16,640 bases of DNA from positions 1 to 16,640 of the forward strand of contig CAJTVB010000026.1 in NCBI GenBank assembly GCA_910579755.1. The letters are read 5' to 3'. Source of the stretch: an uncultured Acetatifactor sp. Its GTDB lineage: Bacteria; Bacillota; Clostridia; Lachnospirales; Lachnospiraceae. The notes beneath the pieces were generated by a model. That model was given only the letters and a program-made list of their open reading frames with translations, was not told the origin of the DNA and did not search any database. Positions 13,077 through 16,640 of this stretch are shown here, one piece after another (the stretch's first letter is position 1; each line of letters begins with the position of its first letter). The position numbers were made by a program, and so were the translations under genes.

Positions 13077-13277
13077 ATGAAAGAAGGAATCCATCCCCAG
13101 TATTATCAGGCAACTGTAACCTGCAACTGCGGCAATACCTTCGTGACCGGTTCTACAAAGCCGGAGATTCACGTAGAAGTCTGCTCCAAATGCCATTCGT
13201 TCTACACTGGTCAGCAGAAGACAGCAAGAGCCGACGGACGTATTGAAAAGTTCAACAGAAAATACGGCGTAAAATAA
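13077..13277 (+). CDS. rpmE: 50S ribosomal protein L31, zinc-binding form
   Basis: Protein of the large ribosomal subunit that bridges to the small subunit. The 66 residues begin MKEGIHPQYY. The zinc ligands C16, C18, C36 and C39 are all present, so this is the zinc-containing C+ type and not the cysteine-free paralogue made under zinc limitation. ATG 13077 with AGGTG 6 bases upstream gives the standard N-terminus. A GTG nine bases earlier in frame lies within that ribosome site. It is flanked by its own promoter and terminator between rho and yqhQ. Confidence 0.97.
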   Translation: MKEGIHPQYYQATVTCNCGNTFVTGSTKPEIHVEVCSKCHSFYTGQQKTARADGRIEKFNRKYGVK

Positions 13278-13286
13278 GAATCGCAA

Positions 13287-13318
13287 AAAAGGTTGAGGTG
13301 CAATTATCTCAACCTTTT
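13287..13318 (+). terminator. Intrinsic terminator after rpmE
   Basis: AAAAGGTTGAG (13287-13297) pairs with CTCAACCTTTT (13308-13318) across a 10-base loop, ending in T residues. It lies 33 bases before the yqhQ start, so yqhQ-prmC-prfA depends on partial read-through or on a promoter I cannot identify. Confidence 0.85.
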
Positions 13319-13350
13319 CTGTTAGAGACTTCCGGGAGAAGGAGAAGTAT

Positions 13351-14316
13351 ATGGCGGGAAGAAGAAAACACTATTCCGGGATCGGCGGACAGGCGGTCCT
13401 GGAAGGCGTTATGATGAAAAACGAAGAAAAATATGCGGTGGCGGTGAGAAAACCCGGCGGGGGAATTGCCGTGGAGCTGGAAAATTATCAGGGTGTTATG
13501 CACGGGAATAAAATAAAGGAAATTCCCTTTATCAGGGGGATTTTTAATTTTATTGATTCCATGATACTGGGAATGAAGTGCCTGAATTATTCCGCATCCT
13601 TTTACGAGGAGGAAGATGAGGAGGAAGAGGATCTCTTTGAGAGAGAGAAGAGTCCGGCAGGAAAGCCGGGGGGACGGGGAGAATCTTTGGTGACGACCCT
13701 GGTGACTGTGGCGGCTGTTGCGCTTGCGGTAGGAATTTTTGTGGTGCTTCCTTATTTTCTTGCCTCTTTATTTGACGGATTTGTGAGGAATGCTTCGCTG
13801 ATGGCGATTATTGAGGGGGTAATCAGGATTCTGATCTTTATCCTGTATGTGAGCGGGATCAGTCTGATGAAGGATATCCGAAGACTTTACCGGTATCATG
13901 GAGCGGAGCATAAGTGCATCAATTGCATCGAAAAGGGGCATCCGTTAACGGTGCATAATGTGATGAAAAGCTCCCGTCTTCACAGAAGGTGCGGCACCAG
14001 CTTTATCTTTTTTGTGCTGTTTGTCAGCATCATTCTGTTTTTCTTTATCCGGGTGGATAATGTTGTTCAGAAGGTGATTTTGAGGATTTTGCTGATGCCG
14101 GTGGTAGCCGGGATATCCTATGAGATTATCCGCCTGGCAGGCCGCAGTGACAATCTGTTTGTGCGCATTATTTCCGCCCCCGGTATGCTGATCCAGCGTA
14201 TGACTACGAAGGAACCGGATAAGGGGATGGTGGAGGTTGCCATAACAGCGGTGGAGGCTGTGTTTGACTGGAAAAAGTATCTGCAGGACAACTTTGGCTA
14301 TGAGGAGACCACATGA
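13351..14316 (+). CDS. yqhQ: DUF1385 family membrane protein YqhQ
   Basis: Conserved Firmicutes membrane protein of unknown biochemical role. The 321 residues start with YSGIGGQAVLEGVMM, the family N-terminal signature. An acidic stretch rich in Glu (about 85-100) precedes four predicted membrane segments: about 113-140, 147-172, 217-236 and 239-265. Between the second and third is the invariant-looking HGAEHKCINC (183-192) and then HRRCGTS (211-217), whose His and Cys residues could bind a metal (inference). AAGGAG lies upstream of ATG 13351. Its stop overlaps prmC as ATGA. The order rpmE-yqhQ-prmC-prfA recurs in Clostridia, but a mechanistic link to release-factor modification is not established. 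Confidence 0.92.
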   Translation: MAGRRKHYSGIGGQAVLEGVMMKNEEKYAVAVRKPGGGIAVELENYQGVMHGNKIKEIPFIRGIFNFIDSMILGMKCLNYSASFYEEEDEEEEDLFEREKSPAGKPGGRGESLVTTLVTVAAVALAVGIFVVLPYFLASLFDGFVRNASLMAIIEGVIRILIFILYVSGISLMKDIRRLYRYHGAEHKCINCIEKGHPLTVHNVMKSSRLHRRCGTSFIFFVLFVSIILFFFIRVDNVVQKVILRILLMPVVAGISYEIIRLAGRSDNLFVRIISAPGMLIQRMTTKEPDKGMVEVAITAVEAVFDWKKYLQDNFGYEETT

Positions 14317-15161
14317 CCTACGCAGAGGCTTATGAAAAGGGAAAGAATATTTTAACGGAAGCAGGTATTGCTGAAGCCGGGCTTGAGGCCAGGCTGCTTT
14401 TGGAGCATGTCTGCGGTACAGGAAGGAATGATCTTCTGGTTCATGGAGACAGGCTGGTAGAAGATGTCCAGTGCAACAGCTATGAACAGCTGCTGACCGG
14501 AAGAGCCGACAGGATTCCTCTGCAGTACCTGACAGGATGTCAGGAGTTTATGGGGCTGAACTTTGCCGCGGACAGGCATGTGCTGATTCCCAGGCAGGAT
14601 ACGGAGATCCTGGTGGAGGAGGTTTTGAAAAACCTTCATGACGGAATGGAAATACTGGACATGTGTACCGGATCAGGATGCATTCTCATCAGCCTTTTGC
14701 GGTACAGCAACGACTGTGCAGGACTGGGTGTGGATATTTCCGGCGGGGCGCTGAGGGTGGCTGAAAAGAACGCCCAAAATATTCTAAGCGGTTTTTCGGG
14801 CAAAGTGCGGTTTTTGGAAAGCGATCTGTTTGAGAATGTGGAGGAAATGTTCGATGTGATTGTTTCAAATCCGCCCTACATTCCGGCAGGGGACATGGAA
14901 GGTCTGATGCCGGAGGTGCGGGACTATGAGCCAAGGATTGCCCTTGACGGCGGAGAGGATGGTCTTGTCTTTTACCGGAAAATACTGGAGGGAAGCCGCA
15001 GCCATTTGAAAAAGGGCGGAATGCTGTTTTTTGAGATCGGATACGATCAGGGGAGAGCAGTGAGTAAAATGATGCGGGAGACCGGTTTTCTGGATGTGCA
15101 GGTCAGGAAGGATTATGCAGGGCTGGATCGTGTGGTATTTGGGACACGGAGCTTTGCATAG
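14313..15161 (+). CDS. prmC: Release factor glutamine methyltransferase PrmC (HemK)
   Basis: Transfers a methyl group from S-adenosylmethionine to the Gln of the GGQ motif of class 1 release factors, raising termination efficiency. The 282 residues comprise an N-terminal helical bundle (about 1-80, with RIPLQYLTG near its end), FxxxRHVLIPRQDTE, the SAM-binding loop DMCTGSGCI, and the catalytic NPPY at 186-189 that holds the substrate Gln. The start codon overlaps the yqhQ stop by four bases. The substrate gene prfA begins 15 bases after its stop, so enzyme and substrate are co-transcribed. Confidence 0.96.
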   Translation: MTYAEAYEKGKNILTEAGIAEAGLEARLLLEHVCGTGRNDLLVHGDRLVEDVQCNSYEQLLTGRADRIPLQYLTGCQEFMGLNFAADRHVLIPRQDTEILVEEVLKNLHDGMEILDMCTGSGCILISLLRYSNDCAGLGVDISGGALRVAEKNAQNILSGFSGKVRFLESDLFENVEEMFDVIVSNPPYIPAGDMEGLMPEVRDYEPRIALDGGEDGLVFYRKILEGSRSHLKKGGMLFFEIGYDQGRAVSKMMRETGFLDVQVRKDYAGLDRVVFGTRSFA

Positions 15162-15176
15162 AATGTGAGGAAATAT

Positions 15177-16253
15177 ATGTTTGACAAATTAGAGGATTTA
15201 CTGATCCGGTTCGAAGAGATCATGGGAGAGCTCCATGAACCTACCGTGGCCAATAATCAGGAGCGGTTCCGAAAGCTGATGAAGGAGCAGAGCGATCTGA
15301 CGCCTATTGTGGAGGCCTACAGGGAATACAAAAGGTGCAGGCAGGAGATCGAGGATTCCCTGGCTATGCTGGAGGAAGAAAACGACGACGAAATGCGGGA
15401 GATGATCAAAGAAACTCTGGCCGAAAATCGGAAACGGACGGAGGAGCTGGAGCAGGAGATGAAGATTCTGCTGCTGCCTAAGGATCCCAACGATGAAAAG
15501 AATGTGATTGTGGAAATCCGGGCCGGCGCCGGCGGAGATGAGGCGGCTCTTTTTGCGGCGGAGATATACCGCATGTATGTACACTATGCGGAAGGACGGC
15601 GGTGGAAGGTAGAAACCATGAACGCGGACGAGATCGGGATCGGCGGCATGAAGGAAGTACAGTTTATGATTAATGGCCAGGGCGCCTATTCCAGAATGAA
15701 GTATGAGAGCGGCGTACACAGAGTGCAGAGAGTGCCGGAGACGGAGAGCGGAGGCCGCATTCATACCTCTACCATCAGCGTGGCTGTGATGCCGGAGGTG
15801 GATGAGGATATTGACATCACCATCGATGAGAAGGATATCCGGGTGGATGTGATGAGGGCGTCGGGAAACGGCGGACAATGTGTGAATACTACCGATTCGG
15901 CAGTGCGCCTGACCCATTATCCTACGGGCATTGTCGTATACAGCCAGACGGAAAAGTCTCAGATTCAGAATAAAGCCAAGGCATTTGCCCTGCTGAAGGC
16001 AAAGCTTTACGACATAGAACAGCAGCAGAGACATGATGCGGAAGCGGAAATGCGCAGAAGCCAGATCGGAACCGGAGACCGCTCCGAGAAAATCCGCACC
16101 TACAATTTCCCTCAGGGCAGGGTGACTGACCACCGCATCGGACTGACGCTTTATAAGCTGGACAAGGTGATGAACGGGGATATCGGCGAGATTATAGACG
16201 CCTGCATTGCCGCTGATCAGGCGGCCAAGCTGGCGAGGATGGGTGAAAACTAA
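15177..16253 (+). CDS. prfA: Peptide chain release factor 1 (RF1)
   Basis: Recognises UAA and UAG and triggers peptide release on the ribosome. Of 358 residues, the N-terminal helical domain spans about 1-100. The codon-reading tripeptide P187-E188-T189 is the RF1-type PxT, not the SPF of RF2. The GGQ catalytic motif is G232-G233-Q234 within SGNGGQCVNTTDSAVRLTH. The Gln is the methylation target of PrmC encoded just upstream. I chose ATG 15177 because TGAGG lies 6 bases before it and MFDKLEDLL matches the family. The GTG at 15165 in the same frame overlaps that ribosome site. It is the last gene of the yqhQ-prmC-prfA run. Confidence 0.97.
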   Translation: MFDKLEDLLIRFEEIMGELHEPTVANNQERFRKLMKEQSDLTPIVEAYREYKRCRQEIEDSLAMLEEENDDEMREMIKETLAENRKRTEELEQEMKILLLPKDPNDEKNVIVEIRAGAGGDEAALFAAEIYRMYVHYAEGRRWKVETMNADEIGIGGMKEVQFMINGQGAYSRMKYESGVHRVQRVPETESGGRIHTSTISVAVMPEVDEDIDITIDEKDIRVDVMRASGNGGQCVNTTDSAVRLTHYPTGIVVYSQTEKSQIQNKAKAFALLKAKLYDIEQQQRHDAEAEMRRSQIGTGDRSEKIRTYNFPQGRVTDHRIGLTLYKLDKVMNGDIGEIIDACIAADQAAKLARMGEN

Positions 16254-16413
16254 AATAGTCCGGCGCTTTTGTGGGCCGCCCTGGAAATAATGCCGGGTTT
16301 GCGCAAGGTACCGGATATCAGATGGCCAATGATTATGCTAAATTCGGATGCTGGGGTACTTTGGCATTATAGATAATGTTCTGGTTCTGTCAAATCAATT
16401 TAAGCTGATTTAT
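16254..16413 (+). other. Intergenic stretch after prfA
   Basis: 160 bases between the prfA stop and the shared terminator. Two + frames stay open for about 40 codons, but neither has a start codon with a ribosome site. I see no promoter, tRNA or clear repeat. Confidence 0.5.
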
Positions 16414-16449
16414 AAAGCAACAGCACCTGGAGAGGCGCTGTTGCTTTTT
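16414..16449 (+). terminator. Intrinsic terminator after prfA
   Basis: AAAGCAACAGC (16414-16424) pairs perfectly with GCTGTTGCTTT (16437-16447), 11 base pairs, followed by T residues to 16449. It lies between two convergent genes and could also act, more weakly, on the - strand gene that ends at 16453. Confidence 0.88.
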
Positions 16450-16452
16450 GAA

Positions 16453-16640
16453 TTAAAGGGTATCTGAGCTTGATTGAGCTTGACAATTCCCCAACATTAT
16501 TTTTTTCAAAGTATTAGAACTCAGGAAAGGAGCCAGCGCTGTGATCTGGGAGAAATTGCCGTCGAAGGAGGCCTTTTCTGCCAGCTGGTCCAGTTTTTCG
16601 CGGCTGAGAAAAGGAGCCAGCCCCGTGACCTGAGAGAGGT
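16453..16640 (-). CDS. 3' end of a 28-residue-repeat hypothetical protein (partial)
   Basis: Read on the - strand, the frame from 16638 down to the TAA at 16453-16455 gives 61 residues. They begin LSQVTGLAPFLSREKLDQ and repeat 28 residues later as FSQITALAPFLSSNTLKK, followed by a short non-repetitive tail ending SSSDTL. In the DNA the repeat is 84 bases: AAAGGAGCCAGC occurs at 16526 and again at 16610. The amphipathic pattern (hydrophobic LAPFL helix, then a charged helix with a Gly turn) suggests stacked alpha-helical repeats of a protein mostly outside the window. I do not recognise the family and infer no function. The gene converges on prfA. Confidence 0.7.
   Translation of the reverse strand, partial: LSQVTGLAPFLSREKLDQLAEKASFDGNFSQITALAPFLSSNTLKKIMLGNCQAQSSSDTL

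Noticed and set aside
16259..16372. Start-less + frame encoding a plausible-looking peptide after prfA
   Set aside because: No start codon or ribosome site, a second frame is equally open, and I could not tie it to any family. A decayed gene is possible but unsupported.

Overview
The window looks like chromosome from a gut-type member of the Lachnospiraceae (Clostridia, Bacillota). The reasons are the gene order (ispF, cysE-cysS-mrnC-rlmB-sigH, then rho-rpmE-yqhQ-prmC-prfA), a Gram-positive T-box leader, SigH, and near-balanced base composition with strong GGAGG ribosome-binding sites. Every complete gene is on the + strand. One partial gene at the right edge is on the - strand. The genus assignment is inference.

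Left part (1-5500): the tail of an unrecognised, highly charged repeat protein (3-221) is followed by ispF of the MEP isoprenoid pathway. Next comes a cysteine-responsive T-box (promoter 847-875, specifier UGC at 989-991, T-box at 1115-1130, terminator ending about 1168). It controls cysE and cysS, so one uncharged-tRNA-Cys sensor sets both cysteine synthesis and cysteine charging. The same run continues into mrnC (23S rRNA maturation), rlmB (23S rRNA methylation) and sigH, and ends at a terminator (5479-5518). This resembles the Bacillus ispF...cysE-cysS-mrnC-rlmB-yacP-sigH block without yacP.

Middle (5520-10720): a self-contained efflux module. A consensus promoter and a palindrome at its start site lead into a 1442-residue RND permease, translationally coupled (ATGA overlap) to a TetR regulator. 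The permease has an AcrB-sized core plus about 400 extra residues in its first extracytoplasmic domain. These begin and end with Leu/Gly and Leu/Ala heptads that should form a long helical hairpin. No membrane-fusion adaptor or outer-membrane channel gene is present. I consider this the most interesting object in the window. A structured intergenic stretch follows.

Right part (10750-16640): a tRNA-Thr(GGU) gene with its own promoter and terminator, then rho with a long disordered Asn/Arg/Glu repeat insertion, rpmE with a hairpin at its predicted 5' end, and the overlapping genes yqhQ-prmC-prfA. PrmC methylates the release factor made by the next gene, PrfA. A terminator separates prfA from the 3' end of a - strand gene encoding a 28-residue repeat protein.
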